Shown here in pieces: positions 49,601 through 63,082 of a stretch of 64,000 nucleotides of DNA. The number at the start of each line of letters is the position of its first letter. Within the stretch, counting starts at the first letter, position 1. The notes under the pieces are model-generated. The model saw only the letters and a list, made by a program, of their open reading frames with translations. It did no database searches and was not told the DNA's origin. Source of the stretch: Trichoplax adhaerens (taxonomy: Eukaryota; Placozoa; Uniplacotomia; Trichoplacea; Trichoplacidae); assembly GCF_000150275.1 (NCBI RefSeq), contig NW_002060944.1, positions 9,216,222-9,280,221 on the forward strand, given 5' to 3'. The position numbers and the translations under genes are program-made.

Positions 49601-52600
49601 GATACCCTACTGAACAACGTAACAACGATGGGTAGAAAAGTCATAAACGAAATTGAATGGCAATTAATTATGAGATAGAAGCAATCTGATAGTAAACGGA
49701 GACTATTTTGTATTATTTTATTCGCTGACGATTTAGAAGTAGTATGTTATAAGTAAAATTAATTTATTGGGTTCCTAAGATAATTGGAGTGTTAGTTTAA
49801 TGTCTTTTATCTGCAAATGGATATGCTAGCATATCTAAGTATTTGCTGCTATGCACGTAAGTGTAGCTGATGGAAATGGTGTGTAGTATATCACCTCTGT
49901 AAATAATTCTTACGGAACTAGCAAATTCTTCTCTTAACTATTATCATACAAGCGTAAACTATAGTTCAGTATGGCCTAGAACCTTGGTAAAATAGTATCA
50001 GTACAAAACTTGTAGAGTTATGTAACAGCTAATTTCCATATGCCATTTATGTTTAATAACGAGAGTTTATCTACCACGATTGATTCTTAATAGCTAATCA
50101 ATTTTGAAGTAAATACAATTTTGATTAAATATGTAAAAGTTATGAGATAGAAAGCTTTAAAATGCCAGAGTCTTGACTAACACAAAATTTCATCAATTTA
50201 CAAACTTAACTTAGAATTTATTTAATGTTATACTACATACGGGTTTCCTTATCGTTACTACAGTATCAGTATTAGGGGGGGGGCATGATGGATTAAAGTT
50301 ACGATAAACCGAATAAAAACCAAAAAATTATTAACAGTAGCTAATTCATACGTTTTATTCGAAGTGTTATAATCCTAATACGAATTCAAAGTTAACTCTT
50401 AAGAATACCAAAGCGAAAGCCACAATATGTAAAAATGATCAACCAATCACAAAAATTCAAAGAATAGCATGAATAGGCAAATGTTTGCTAATAATTTGAA
50501 TGAAACTGAAATTTTTCATGTTTAGTATTTGTAAATTTTGATTTTTTCTCATGCTATGGCCGGAAAATACTGCTCTGATTTCAGCTATTTTTCAATTCCG
50601 GTTATTAGCCCAGATAGTTTACTCATTTATTTTAGCTAATTGAATTATTGAACCGGATATGATCTTTACATATGCACGTTTTATGTTATCTTTCATTTCT
50701 CAAGCAATTAATAATGACTTGATGACATCTGTTAACAAGATTTTTTGTATTCTCTTTTTCTTATGGCTTCATCTTAGTAATATGAGAAAAATAATCAATT
50801 TCTTCAAAATGAATATTGGGTGTGTTACAACAAAGCTGCGAAATTAATTCCTAAATCCAATTTAACTACAACAATGAGAATATGATCTTAAAAACTTTAG
50901 TTCACTTCCAGGTTAATCATCCATCCTACAAAATTAACCTTATTATGAGATTGCACTCAGTAAAATTGTAAAAAATTCAATTTTTAATCATCATGATGAG
51001 TAGTTTTAATTATTAATTTTACATGCTGACAGGTATGTATTCATCGTCCCGTAAAATTAGTAATGGGCAACAGATGGTAGTATCTCTTTGGTTGGATGAA
51101 TTATAGAACTTCGGTCTTGCTCACAATTTATCCTCTTCTACCTTTAAATCATTGCTGACTTAGATATATTCCCGTACGATACTATGGCAATTTATCAAGT
51201 TGACCAATATTAATCTCTAACTACACTTTTAATGTCAGATGGGTTGGGCTTAAATCCGAACTAGGTTAATCTTGGCAATCTAGAACTATAGCTGAAGTAA
51301 TACTACTTATGTTTGTATTTAGGGCGTATGGTGGAGCCGGGCAAATTATGTTACATTATGAGATTATTATCTCCTAACTATCAGTTCCATGTGTTTAATT
51401 CCAATAATGAAGATTTAAAGTACTGTCAACGTAGAGTCAGTTATTACAAGCGTGACCTATTACCATAATTTATTGTTGATGATGATAGTGGCTTATCCTT
51501 GAATGTTAAGTCATTAATTACTAGTTTGGTCTTCCCCTTTCAATTCTATAAAATATTATCAGTCACCATATCCTAATTAAATCTCATTAGGAAATGATCG
51601 TGAATAATCGTGACTCCGCTGTTAAAAAATTTACAATTGTTGTCATATCAGAATTATCTATATAGCTCACGAGAACTAGACCATTGATCCGTTGCTTTTA
51701 TCTATGATAAAGTCACGCGAATAGATTTGTATTATTTAGTCTAACATTAATCCCGTTCCTGGTATATGGCTCTCTCTAATTCACAATTACGACAAATATT
51801 TTTAGAATTACTTTTGATTTTGTGCCTGTTGTTTATATCCTTTCAGAATCATTTATAGATAGGTTGATGATATAAAGTGCCTTCTCATTATGCACGTGAA
51901 CTCCCTATAACTTCAAAATCTACCTCCGCTTTGGCTATATCACGCGAGTTCTTGCAAAGTAAATTATATCAAATTGATGTTTGTTCTTGACCTTTTCTTT
52001 TTCGTTCTACTTTGACTCAACTGATTTGATACTATGGCTAAATAAGTATTCTATGGGTCTAAAATAGCAGCAGCTCTAAATTTCTACTTTTCCTAGTTTT
52101 CTTGTTCATTATTCATGGCATAGAGATGCGGCTACATAACATAATTAAGATGTGAAAGAAGTAGCTTTTATATTGCAAATATAACAAGATACCGATCTAA
52201 TCTTCTATGGTGTATCCGGATATGCCCTACTTTAAATTAAGTTTGAAACGCAGCTGTTGCAAAGGCTATTAAAACTGGGCAAGTCTGATAGTGTTATATA
52301 ACTATGTACATAAGTAGTTTAACTTAAACATTGGGTACTTGAGAGGATAAAATATGAAACAACACTAGTTTAATCATGGTGCATCTTTTTTCTGCCATAA
52401 GTTAGTAACTTATCCCTCTTCTATCGCTTTTAGTTAGTTTTTATACGCTGTTCAGTAGCAGACTAAGTTTGAAATAAATTATTACTATCATATCACTAAA
52501 ATTACTTCTAATACACCTTTAGCGTTTCGTTGAGTAAGAGTATATTCTACTCAATAAATAATATTAGCGGAATATGATTCAATAATATCATTGAAGCGTA

Positions 52601-53020
52601 AAAAATTTGAGAATAGAATTACGGAACTACCTTAATTAAAAAATCGGATGAAATGCTAGACCTTTTGCTTCTACTCTATAATCTATATTGATTTTAGTAC
52701 TGGCTGATAAAATGCAATTGGCGTGAGCAAGCTGACCGATATAGATCGAGGATACAATATTGTGTATATATAAATATAGAAATACAGTAACAGCATTTTC
52801 TAATATCTTTAATGAAACTAATCGAATTTCTAGTTACATCAATAGCATTTATATCATAGTAGAGGAGCTTATTAGGTTGCAACGTGTCAAGATTATGTTG
52901 TTTCACTCGAAAGTAATAAAGTAAAGGGAATTCTATGTTCTTATTTCTCAATCTTCTACATTTCTTAAAAATTTTGACAATGTGCTACAGAACCGTAGTG
53001 CATTGAATTACCGTAGGTAG
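46611..53020. other. Intergenic DNA between the two paralogues, no gene seen
   Basis: About 6.4 kb of AT-rich sequence. No further paralogue copy or fragment (WWLG, SYNKC, DLYRLS motifs) was found on either strand. A run of nine G residues sits at 50,275-50,283. Otherwise no repeat with clear borders and no RNA gene. Confidence 0.4.
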
Positions 53021-53290
53021 TCTAGGATACATCAGCAAGCAGTTGAGGAAACTGAAGAAGGTACAAGTGGTTCTTTAGATTTAGATAGAATTCAAATTTT
53101 AAGAATCTTGTTCTTAGCATTAGGAAATAAGCCGATCATATCTAGAACTCAAATTTCCCACGCTCATGGACTTATGATAAGATTGGATCATATTCAGTTA
53201 ATTATAGTTATCAGATCTCCTCAGGATCTGAGGTATACGCCCATATTTCCGCCGTGTTTAGTTGCCTACAGCGATTTAATGGAACGCTGA
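53021..53290 (+). CDS. Possible exon, unknown protein
   Basis: Ninety open codons end at TGA (53,288-53,290) and follow an acceptor-like GGTAG. The translation (SRIHQQAVEETEEGTSGSLD at its start, then a hydrophobic-rich stretch with LRILFLALGNKPIISR and PQDLRYTPIFPP) looks protein-like. No family is recognised, there is no early in-frame ATG, and no partner exon was found. It may be a terminal exon, a gene relic, or chance. Confidence 0.22.
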   Translation, partial: SRIHQQAVEETEEGTSGSLDLDRIQILRILFLALGNKPIISRTQISHAHGLMIRLDHIQLIIVIRSPQDLRYTPIFPPCLVAYSDLMER

Positions 53291-53982
53291 GAAATTCGAA
53301 CCCGTTGGAAGTTATAAGCCCTTTTTAACGGTTTAAAGTTTTATTTACGTAGTAAATCACACATTTGCACAGTATTGCTTTCTTATCAATACTATGGGAT
53401 GATTGAATTAACTATGTATCTTTTAAAGTTGATGATATTGAAATCTATATCATGAGTCTATTGAGAAGTCATTGCTATGCTATACCCATGGCTATTAATA
53501 AAATAAAATAATCTAAATGGGTAGAATGAATTGAAATGATAGTCTTATTTTTCTACTTCAGAAGTTACGATAATTACTATAATAAATATCAGTAAATAAA
53601 TAGTAACTAAAGCTAAACGCTAGAATAGGTCTTTATAGCATGGATTTTCGTTGAAAATGATAATAATTTAATCGTTTTTTAAAGAAGCACAATCTAGACT
53701 AATAGAAGCAGAATAATTAAAACTAATAGAATATAACAGTATTATTCTAGTTCCTACATCATTTACCAATACTAGTCAGATCAAATTAAATCATCTAACT
53801 ATGGCATCGCAACGATACCAACTAGTTTTAACGATATCTTCTAATAAAATGACCGTCAAGGCTATTAATATTATGACATTAAACAGCAAATAGTTGCTCT
53901 TATAGGCATTCATGAAGACAAATTTAAGTCTAGCAGCAACTTTATTCCATTTAAGTCATAATTTAATTCAATAATCATTTAT
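53291..53982. other. Intergenic DNA, 3' flank of paralogue B
   Basis: AT-rich, no exon seen. It should include the 3' UTR of the minus-strand gene ending at 53,983. Confidence 0.45.
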
Positions 53983-56051
53983 TTAGCTGGTTCCAGGCAT
54001 AGGTGCACCAAGCCACCATGTGGTAATAGAATTATCATTTTTAGCGCAAGCAAATTGCGATGTGCATTTGTTATAGGAACCAAAGACATTGACTGATGCA
54101 GGTGCATTAGGTGGATAATCTCGAACACCACACTGTGCCGAATCAACTGGATTAGTGATGAAATTGAAGTTATGCTTGCCGCACAAATCTGTCGATTCGT
54201 CGATGCTAGAATGGAAATGGACATTTGATTTGCTGTAAAATGGTATTGATTTATCGTCAAAGTATTCTCCAAATAGCATACCACGAACAGTCATGCAATT
54301 ATTAATACCATTATGAACAAATGCTGTATCAAAGAGTAGCTTTCGACTATCAGCATTGAGAGAACTGATAATATAATCAGTACCTACTGATAGAGGATTA
54401 AAGGTGTTGTTTGGATTTGTTATAACATCACAAGAAGACCAAATAAATGTTGATCGATCTGCTAAATATTTCATACGGTCTTTAGATAATCGATATAAGT
54501 CGATAGGGAATGCCTTATTATCGGCAACATCTTGATTAACGGGATTATCAACAGAAAAACTGGCGGCTATATTGGCATCTAATGAATTGGTCTTATTAAA
54601 AGACTCAATCATAGTATAGACATCAACTCCTTGATATACGCATAAGACGTTGTAGGGTTGATCATTGCCATCATAAATGACTCTTCGTACGACTGGTGTT
54701 CCTTTCGCTGAGAAATCAGCACAACTTCTTTTTAAAGGTTGTGCGGCACCATCGACCTAAAATAGTATAAATCGAAATTTAAAGATCAAGTAAATATCAT
54801 CAGATTGCGCTTTTTTTATCGTACTGAATTATACGAATAAAATATATAGAATAAAATCATCGTTGTGACATTTATAGACGCTAAGCTTAGTCAAATGCAA
54901 CAAATAGTCCGATATTAAGATCTTTTGCAATTTGCGATGTTGTAATCCTTGTATAATGACATAGAGTTATAATATAATTGTAAGGTATCTGAATTTGACA
55001 ACTAGGTTTTATTGAATATTTAATACTTTTAATTTAAGGTCGATCACTTATAAATTAATGGTTCACGAATTTTTTTTTCTGAAGGCTGTTGTATTCAATT
55101 TATCGAGTAAAAATTGAACTTTAAAACAATTATGGTAAAACATTGCCCTAAAAGTTCCCTAATGATTCGTAAATATGTCGAAAAATTGAGATACGAGTAT
55201 AATTGATATTGCAGTACATAGCAATAATTTTTACACTTTTATTAAACATCAGCTGGCAAATTGCATAGAAAATTAAAATAGTCTAATCAGGTGATTGTAA
55301 GAGCAACTGTTAAACTTGACTCTAATTGAACGGAATTTATCACACTTGATTTGATTTGAAAATTTTTCTTGCAGGAAAAACATCGGTATAACGTATCACT
55401 GAACTGTAACCACTATATACCATGATAAGTTATTAATCTCAGTATAAAAGGTTAATAGTTCTTAATCGGTATACGCTCCAGATATTCAGGACTTGATATT
55501 TTCTAATAAGTATTTAGGTGTTTATTGCAAGATAGTGTACGAAACAACGGCTCTCTGTAATATTTCATTTGCTAATTTGAGTTATTGATCCTAACTAGAA
55601 CAAATAGACTCCATTCAAGTCTGATGAGCTAAGTTACAAAATTATACGCCAAACTGTTCAAAATCGACTGTCTCATTTATTTAAAGTAACTATTTAATGT
55701 TCTAAAAGTATCAAAATTTAGAAATGGTATTTATTAATATATCATTGTACACTCTATTTTCTTTCCTGTTACCTACAGGCTATTTAAATGTTTACATTGC
55801 TTTTAAGGATCGAATTTAAGCGAATAAATCGGATTTTAAGTGTTCTAGTTCTAATTAATATTATCATTCCATCTTAAAATAGAATTTTAAATTGCAATAT
55901 CAATGTTATAAAGCTCTATAATATCCTAGGTATCGTTTCTGAATTAAATATGCTTTTTCCAAAATTATTTTAAAATACATGAATCGAATTTTCTTACATT
56001 GGAGAAGAATATAATCAGGCAGATGATCGCGGTCGTTAAGTATTTCTGCAT
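53983..56051 (-). CDS. Secreted eight-cysteine protein, paralogue B (unknown family)
   Basis: Two exons: 55,998-56,051 encodes the signal peptide MQKYLTTAIICLIIFFSN, followed by a phase-0 intron (AAT|GTAAGA ... TTTTAG|GTC). Exon 53,983-54,756 gives the mature part. The product is 275 aa. It aligns with paralogue A almost without gaps over the mature region, keeping all eight cysteines (RSC, VLC, SSC, NC, C.KH, CG, KC and the C after F/FA), the DYPP.AP motif and the WWLG near the C-terminus. Gene structure (separate signal exon, same phase, same strand) is also shared, so this is a tandem duplication. Sequence divergence of roughly half the residues shows it is not recent. The intron is about 1.2 kb here and 0.83 kb in A. 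No family identification. Confidence 0.86.
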
Positions 56052-57792
56052 TTCTACAGCCGATACCAATTAGCTGTAACCAGTAAGTGCAACTAATGAT
56101 AGTTTTTTCTAATGCTCTACTAGTCTATATTATCACAACTGAACAGCTTGCTTCCAGCAGTTAGCTTTTATATTACAGTAGAATACGCGTATGTTTATCT
56201 ATAAAAATTTCAATCAATGACTAAATTATTGTTATAATGAAAAGGCACCACATCTGGAAAGCGAGCACTCAATATAGTACATAGATAGATATTATATCGA
56301 GACTTATTTCCTTCCTTTATTAAATTAGGTAAACGCATTAGCAGACGACTAAATATAATAACATTGAAAGTTAATCATTTTATCTATTCGTATATTTACA
56401 GTCCCATAATTTAATATTGACCTTGATATAAACCTATCAAAGCATGGGTAAACCCATCCCGTCTACGATTATTCACGCTAAATTGTATATAGGAAAATAA
56501 AAGATTGGACAACATATGGTGTCTAGATTTCCTTTGGGTTTCTTTTTACCTACAGATGGCGTACCATTATCACGAGCCGGTGTTATTCTGGTCACGCTTA
56601 ATCTAGGCAAGGAAATCGTAATAACTTAATGATTCAAAACAAATACTGTGCGATTAATTTTGGAGATGGAGGGAGAATCTTTGCCTTTCGAGCTATTTAG
56701 CTAGAATAAGGTTTACAGTGAATGAATTTGTAGTTAATTAAAGTTGGATGTTGCACAACAGTACATTCATTTCTATTTTATTGTTGCTAAAAAGGTTAGT
56801 ATAAATAGGATGAAGTGGTAAGTCTGAAATACGGTACGTCGACAATGTTGTAGAATTTGAGTGAAATTCACTAGTTTTGGAGTGCCTGGCGGAAGTCTTT
56901 TATTTATTTTAATAAACGGGCACGTTCATACTGATTGTCAAGAAAAGGTTGACTTAGGAAGCCTGATGATTCTCCTTAAATTAGCTTTTATTGATTGATT
57001 AATGGAGATAGTACAATTAAACCTGTTATCATGACAGCCTCCAAATATATATTGTAAACACCCTTCGCCAAACAACCCTAACGAAAAGCCACTACAATGG
57101 CACTTTAATCAATAACAACACCAAAATAAATTTTACTTACGGATGTATAAATCTGCCAAATAAGGTACTAAATTATGTCTATAACGTCACAGTAATTATA
57201 ATCTTCTCAATTAATATCCATGATAGAAAATTGTTATTAGTCACAACATTATCTAAGAGCATAAATGAAAACGAAGAACAATATCGGTATACTACAGTAT
57301 AGTACATTAATCAATACTAAAAATGAGGTTACTAATAGTAGGTCCAGCTATAAATACAAGATAGTACACATATAGTTTGTGGCGTATACGATAACACCAT
57401 CATTATATGCAGCATATAAATATCTATTTACATATATTATCATAAAAGAATATGGTCTCAAATTAAGTTGTATTAATTTCATATTCAATTACAAAGTAAT
57501 TTGTTGCAAATCGCGTTTTTGCTATTAAATCATGTGTAAATGCTACACCATTATCATACACATTTCATGTATTAGTCAGAAGATCATAAAAATGGAACAT
57601 GTGTTGCTGATATAACATCCGATAGAGTCACTTATTGATCGGTGCAAGTGTGAGCTCATCAAAGTCAGGTAATTGAAATGTCATCAATGCAATTGTCTCA
57701 TGCAGTAAAGAAGAAATTTTAAGGCCGTATAATATCAGTGTAATTAAGACAAAATGAACTCAATTCAATATTTAGATTAATCTTGAGATTTT
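56052..57792. other. Intergenic DNA, no gene seen
   Basis: No exon supported. It contains the presumed promoter of paralogue B and the 3' flank of LENG8. No clustered GTAC palindromes occur here, unlike the flanks of SHMT, CCP110 and LENG8. Confidence 0.45.
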
Positions 57793-60700
57793 TCATCCAA
57801 GGCTAGTCAATACATTATGCGTTTGTTTTGTGTCAATATAGGTCTCATCCTTACTAATGATCACATTGTTTTCGCGTAGAAATTTAATGCAACCATCTTT
57901 ATTGCAGTATCCTAATTCTTCCATTACTTTCACGACAGGAATTTGAGGGCGATAACTGTAAGATTCCAGTATTTTAAAAATAAATGGTAGTAAAAACAAT
58001 ATTTAAAATATTTCTATACCTTGCTTTAAAAAAGTACCCTACAACAATGCTTAAATGCAAATATTGACAAAAACTTACGCTTTACAAATTATTTTTAGAG
58101 CCAGTAGTCTTTCTCTATCGACAAACATATCTATTAAATACCCCGTCATTAATGGTGCTTTTAGGTACAATTTAAAAAATCTATGATAATTGGATAACTC
58201 CCAAGCGGATCGAACTGCTAAGGCGTATTTTATCACCGATTCCTTTTTTACTGAATCAGATAGAAGTGACAAAACAGAACTTATCTGTACGTAAGATTAA
58301 GGATTATAATATATTATTACTGACTTATTGTAATTTAAGCATCAATATATTGTTATTGGTGTAAGAAATATTTTTGATTATGACAAAAAAGGATATCTAA
58401 AGATTTTTTGGTAAACAAGTAATAGATTATTCTATAGGCAGTAAATTCCATTACGCTTCCTTCAATTGCATCGGCATACAGGGATATTAATTGTGTCTGA
58501 CATTGATTAAACTCTTCATGGTCTCCCTAAATCGAACCAAGAATTTATCAGGTTACTTATAGCCACAGTAGTGTACATACAGTAAAGACTTCGATATTCT
58601 AATTTTATTACCTTTTCTAAAGCAATCCTTGCGTGATTTTCATATACTGTAACAGTAAACGCATCACGAATACATTGTACCTATAAAATTAAATATCACA
58701 ATAAGCAAATAGTTAATCGAGCGTAGACATAATGATGGTTGTTTACTAACAATTGTAATCTTAAAAGCAATTTTGTCACCAAAACGCGCAAAGTTACCGT
58801 AAGATCTTGTCGTATTGATTTCAGTTGTTCGCAGGCATATACGTAGTCATGATTTTCTTTCCATTTTGCTTTGACGTGCTGTAGGGATTTTCTTAATATA
58901 GAAATAGGTCTTACAGTGGAAGGATCCGGAGCCTTGTTAATTTAAGAAATAATGGATGTTAGAATAACATGAAAAAATAGTGGATGTTGTAATCCATGCT
59001 TATGAAATCAAGTTACCGTAGTCAATCGTAAATATTGTTTTTCAATATCGGCACAAGTGCCAACAATTGCAAAATCATTCCAATTGACTTCCTCTTCATT
59101 ATGATTAATCTATAAAAATGAGCATTGTACTTAAATTCCCTTCAAGGAGGTAAACAATTTAATTCTGTTATTCCAAGTATAGTAAATTTAAATGACGTAC
59201 ACGCTGAAAATTTGGCGCTTTGTTAGGTTTTTGAAATCTTTTTCCTCTTTCTTCTTTACGTTGATCGTTCCCGAGGTTCTTGGTAAACATCGGACTAATT
59301 CGAAAATCAATGAAAAAATAATGCCCGTATTAAGCATAGTTCGAATTTGCATATCCAGCTTTAAATTGCTACCATTATCTCCGCTCTTATACACTATTAT
59401 AGTCATACTACATACTTATTCGGTAAGGGTGCTGCTTTCCTGTTAGCATTCTTGCCTTTCCTTTTCTTTTTCCCTGAAGCTTCCAATGGAATAAATTCTT
59501 CTGAATTACGAGCAACAGGCTTTTCGCGATTATCACCAAGTCTACCACGTAATCGATCTGATAGGGAAGATTGGCTTTCAGCATTATTTTCCTTTTTGAG
59601 ATTATCGCTCCTAGACTCAAGATCCCATCGAGACGGAGGACGTTTTCTTTTTTGTTTGTTCTGCTGGCTAGATAGTTATAGATGCATGAGTTAGTAGAGC
59701 TTATACATCTGGATATTGTAAAACTAAAACGATTTCATTTAATTGTAAATTACAGAGGTAACGGTTCATTGTCCCAGTTCGTTGACCAAGCTGTTCCATC
59801 TTGAAATTTTTTCGATAATGTGTTTTTCAAAAATTTTTCAACTACATCTTTATCCCTTTCGTCCTGGCATTGCTTGAAAGCCCGATGGATATAATCACTG
59901 TAAAATAGATGGTATAAGTTTTAATTCTTTTCATCGAAAATTTGTCTACTTTCGTTTACCAACAAACAACTTTGCAAGAATTAGGATAAAAGTGTACAAT
60001 ATACATAATATATTTTCAATTAATATCATATTACCGTAGCGGAGGAGGCCACTTACTGGATTGCAATGTTGTCCAATGAAACAGTTTTAACAAATGATGG
60101 GAGTTAAAAATGTTAGTACAGACTTCAATCTTAAGACTGATTAATTTATTCAAACGAATTTGAAATTAGCGCAAATTTTGGAGGGAAGGAAAAGACAATA
60201 TCTTTTTGTTTTGGTGTTGGAATTGTTACCTGGCATCCATTGCACTATCATTTGAATTTGATTCTTGATTTTTCGTATTGGCAGAAGATGAAAATGCTTC
60301 ATCATCGTCAACTGGCCGAAAGGCGGCAGGAGCAGGATTTAGTGGTTTTTTCGTTACGATGTTAAACTTGTGTTTGACAGTATAAGCAGGCGCCGTATTT
60401 ACATTACCTAAAAATGTTATGATAAATTGAAGATCAGGTTATCCGATTGCGGATTTTAAAAAGGGTATAGTTCAACAGAAATAGTGGTTTTTGTGGATCT
60501 ATTTGATGTAGTCTATTCATCCATGTAGAAAGTTATCATGGTATATATCGTATATATATAATAGGCCAAAGGACTAGCGTGTTCAAATCAAAGACACAAT
60601 TTCGAAAGTTGATCTTACTTTTGACCGGAGTGGTACGATTTTGATCAGGTGGGATCGAAGGAGAACCAAATCGGGGCAATTTAGGACTTGGCAGATTAGG

Positions 60701-62225
60701 TCTAACGTTAGGTCGAGTTGTATTAGGTCTAATGACATTTGCAATTGGGGGATTTCTTGCTTGGCTAGGTGTATTGCTTTCGACAGTCCTGTTTTGCATG
60801 TTATTGGTAGGAGCTGTAGATTTAGAAATTGTTGAGGATAAATTTGAAGTCGGACGAGGTAGTCTCATGGGTGGCACATTTGGCGGCTAGCCATGAAAGG
60901 CGAAGATGATTGATTATGATTAGTACAAGAGAGACACATCTTCAAATGATATCTAATTTGTCATCTCACAACAATATAAATTTGCAATGAATCTTTACAG
61001 ATTATAGAGGGTAAATTCTTACCATTTGATAAAATGGTGTCGAAGTATATGGGCTATATGTTGTGTAATTACCATATACTCCATACCTTGATGAATATAA
61101 TCAAATGGGCAAGATTAATGGAATTTCAAAAGCGCTATAGCAATTGTGCAAGCATATTAATATTACGTATACTGCAGCATAAAAGTAATATTCACAAGTA
61201 TAGATTCAAATACATAAGTTACTATTGAAAAGGCGACCACATTTGATCTACGTCATTTTCTCCATCTAGGATACTCAATTACTACAGTTAAGGTCGTGAA
61301 TTTATGACTTACATGTATTTTCTGTACAGATGTCAAAGTTAACGAGAAAGCAATAACAAGAAAAGATTTTATTGGGATAAGATCTTGTCCTCTATACTGC
61401 ATTTAGATCGTTGGAAGTGACAAGATATGACATCACGATAGTTTTGCTAATTCTACCGGCTTACTTACCCTGAATATTGCATTTGATACTGAGGTACTTG
61501 ATAGTAAGATTGCTGTGGATTGGCAGGCTGCTGTGATTTACTATTCGCAACACTACTCGTTGTTGTGGAAGTAGATGAACTAGAAGTATTAATATTAGCT
61601 GCTTGCAGAGCTTTTCTAGCCTTTTCCCATTCTGGATTTTCAGTCGATGCTGTTGTGGTATTGGTAGTAGACTGAGTTGATGTCGTTGTATTACTACTAC
61701 CATATTGATAAGTTTGAGACCTGCAAGTTTAATATCGCAAAATAGCGTCGTTAATATACCATTGATTGTACTTCACTAGCATGATCATTCGGTTAATACG
61801 AATGATATGGACTTATCGAAGGATAGAAATGACTTTGAATCACTGCTACAGGATAAATAATGGATGATTCTAATGAATTCTTATTAAATTAACTAACGCA
61901 TTTGCCATCAAGTGAAGCTGACCGCAATCCTATCGTGGTCAAGATTATTATATTAGGAGCAATTAACGCTGATTCAATATAATATTGTCAATTCAAGTGG
62001 AAATGTGTGAATCATGCTCATGGCAATAGCTTCTCTAACAGGAAATTCAATAGCCGTTAAGTCGAGTTTTGTAATCATTTCCTATTTAATTGAGTTGACC
62101 TGGTGACTAGAGGAGAACTATTGATATAATCGATTATATCCATTCTCAGTTTAACTGGCATTAGCCAAGACTTACCATTGAGAAGTAGCCGCTGGATTAT
62201 TCGCATTCCAGCCACCTGACCACAT
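57793..62225 (-). CDS. LENG8: LENG8 homologue, SAC3/GANP-domain protein
   Basis: LENG8 belongs to the SAC3/GANP (THP3-like) family, nuclear proteins tied to mRNA processing and export. Fourteen exons join in frame: 62,176-62,225; 61,469-61,720; 61,023-61,086; 60,619-60,886; 60,230-60,407; 59,754-59,897; 59,412-59,667; 59,201-59,278; 59,017-59,109; 58,798-58,932; 58,612-58,680; 58,397-58,526; 58,079-58,286; 57,793-57,955. They total 2,088 nt (695 aa plus stop). Start [11 protein letters not shown]; early [11 protein letters not shown]; a long disordered Ser/Thr/Pro-rich N-terminal half; [32 protein letters not shown]; then the SAC3 domain: [87 protein letters not shown]. Length is near human LENG8 (about 800). 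The intron at 58,287-58,396 is AT-AC U12-type. The exon 7 donor (GTAGTA) was chosen for frame and is the weakest join. Confidence 0.95.
58287..58396 (-). other. AT-AC U12-type intron in LENG8
   Basis: On the minus strand the intron begins TTAG|ATATCCTTTTTT, a perfect match to the nine-base U12 AT-AC donor ATATCCTTT, and ends GTAC|AGATAAG. The branch-like ATCCTTAAT lies at 58,296-58,304 (consensus TTCCTTAAC), about eleven nucleotides before the AC. Removal of these 110 bp keeps frame and joins SLE to [12 protein letters not shown], aligning with the LENG8 family. No GT-AG pair restores the frame. Confidence 0.85.
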
Positions 62226-63082
62226 CTTAAGGCTATGATCACCGTAACAAGTAACTGCTTTGACTAAATGATTTGGTCAATTGTAATACAATTTCAAAAC
62301 TGAATTGAAGTTTGTATAGAGAAAAGATGAGTAAACGAAGGAGAATTAACTGCTAGCACGTTTTTGATCTGTTGCTGTAATGATCGTTGAAAAGTTGCAA
62401 TAATACTATTTCAAAATGGCAAAACGATGATGGCATGAATAATGGGTTAGTCTTCTATTGCATCATGAGGTAATCAACCTGTCGTCAATGATGGTTTTGC
62501 GTAGTCTAAGATAAAGAAGTGAAAGAAAGGATCAACACGATTGAAATTGGACTTTTTCCACTATCACTCGTATCGAGCATGGGATCTTGACTTTTGAGAT
62601 AGCTGCTAAGAGTTTGGTTTGCCCTTTTCCACTTGCAGTTGACGATCATTCATTTGCCAGCAGCTGTAGTGCTGGTCTTACTCTTGGATGTCCCTTTTGT
62701 GGTAAGATCGATTGGCTTAAGATAGCCAATGCAAGTTCACGATCGATTCTACACCAAGAGGATCAAGTTAATCAATAGAATGGAGGAGAATAGTGTGATT
62801 TCAATGATGTATAGCAAGGAGAATCTGCAATTTACCTGCAGGAAATGCAATCCACTTTCAGCTGCAATGATCAATATTGTGTGGCTGGCGATCAACTGAA
62901 TGATTCTTCATGGCGTTTCTCTTACCACGCGTTGGAATACTATTTAGTATAAGCGTCTTGGGTCCTGTATCAGACAGTGATGACAAAGGCTTTTGATCTC
63001 GTCTTTTTCCTAGACTAGTGCAACTAGAACGCATGCGCGAACTGCACTAGGCGATGGGGTGTTCGTTGAGGATGGACGGACG
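62226..63082. other. LENG8 5' flank, no other gene seen
   Basis: No exon supported on the plus strand. Open frames at 62,587-62,778 and 63,059-63,358 lack initiation at ATG or splice context. It likely contains the LENG8 promoter and 5' UTR. Confidence 0.4.

Noticed and set aside
59192..59694. Two plus-strand frames of 80-84 codons
   Set aside because: They are antisense shadows of LENG8 exons 7 and 8 and start at ordinary internal codons.
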